Assembly: GCA_023395735.1 (NCBI GenBank)
Contig: JAEWYI010000028.1
Location: 1 to 59,538, forward strand
Reading direction: 5' to 3'
From: Cyanobacteria bacterium OH_SFB_17
Lineage (GTDB): Bacteria; Cyanobacteriota; Vampirovibrionia; Gastranaerophilales; Gastranaerophilaceae
Length of the DNA: 59,538 bases
Under the pieces are notes generated by a model. The model was given only the letters and a program-made list of their open reading frames with translations. It searched no databases and was not told the DNA's origin. Both the position numbers and the translations under genes were made by a program. This document shows, in pieces, positions 59,465-59,538 of the stretch; the stretch's first letter is position 1; each line of letters begins with the position of its first letter.

Positions 59465-59538
59465 AAAACACTAGATTGTAGTCTCGACAGCAAAAATCAT
59501 TAAATAAATCAAACAATGTCTGTCGAAGTATAAAACCC
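59465..59538. other. Window end, no feature seen
   Basis: The last 74 bases contain no open frame or recognisable signal; TCGACAG...CTGTCGA (59487-59525) is a weak inverted repeat. Confidence 0.4.

Noticed and set aside
1..59538. tRNA, rRNA, insertion sequences, prophage
   Set aside because: No cloverleaf-like segments, conserved rRNA blocks, transposases, integrases or phage structural genes were recognised by reading; a tRNAscan-SE run would be decisive for tRNAs.

Overview
The window looks like a chromosomal segment from a low-GC, Gram-negative, non-photosynthetic relative of the Cyanobacteria, most likely the gut lineage Gastranaerophilales (Vampirovibrionia/'Melainabacteria'). This is inferred from combined features, not from a marker gene. 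They are: prepilin-like proteins with the FTLAEV...IPTLVNNYQK signature; cyanobacterial-style enzymes (GlgC, LL-diaminopimelate aminotransferase, NFACT/RqcH, CHASE2 cyclases, a soluble-hydrogenase-small-subunit-like class V aminotransferase); a membrane pyrophosphatase; an outer-membrane autotransporter; and lineage-type small proteins with NFQG-like N-termini. No rRNA, tRNA, CRISPR array, insertion sequence or prophage was found.

Layout. 0-6.3 kb: 5'-truncated GT8 glycosyltransferase, der, hisG, mazG, a 446-base intergenic region rich in repeats, a prepilin-like protein and a zinc-ribbon methyltransferase. 6.3-19.3 kb: galM, a 2441-residue Pmp-like autotransporter, a sugar acetyltransferase, dciA, nrnA, a BrkB/YihY membrane protein and an orphan homocitrate/isopropylmalate synthase-like enzyme. 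19.3-19.9 kb: octamer repeats and a candidate small RNA with its own promoter and terminator. 19.9-28.9 kb: cca, rsmE, a FliA/WhiG sigma factor, metX-metW, a HTH/coiled-coil protein, recA, a Ser/Thr-rich Flp-like pilin, rpsP and a hypothetical gene. 28.9-33.9 kb: hppA, a class V aminotransferase and a YqhD-like alcohol dehydrogenase, all on the minus strand. 33.9-34.4 kb: an AT-rich region with octamer repeats, six TGTAGAAAA nonamers and a perfect 16-bp inverted repeat. 34.4-44.5 kb: a HerA-like/UvrD-C-like protein, a GT39-like glycosyltransferase, glgC, ychF, a secreted thioredoxin, two small lineage proteins, gmd, rpmE, thyX and a small secreted protein. 44.5-59.5 kb: dedA, a protein with three TonB-C-like domains, dapL and dgt (divergent), ubiE, rqcH, two paralogous CHASE2 adenylate cyclases, pgi, aroQ, a RWYDKDP-duplication protein, folE2 and an autoregulated MarR-type repressor.

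The genes are mainly housekeeping and metabolic: histidine, methionine, lysine/DAP, shikimate and folate synthesis; nucleotide sanitation by MazG, Dgt and NrnA; tRNA and rRNA maturation; ribosome rescue; glycogen, hexose and GDP-sugar metabolism. Envelope and signalling genes are scattered among them. The least explained elements are (i) the dispersed 8-bp-period repeat arrays, (ii) the HerA-like protein with a degenerate P-loop and a C-terminal UvrD-type Tudor-like domain, next to DnaA-box-like nonamers, (iii) apparent leaderless transcripts for both adenylate cyclases and possibly dgt and metX, and (iv) two candidate orphan RNAs.
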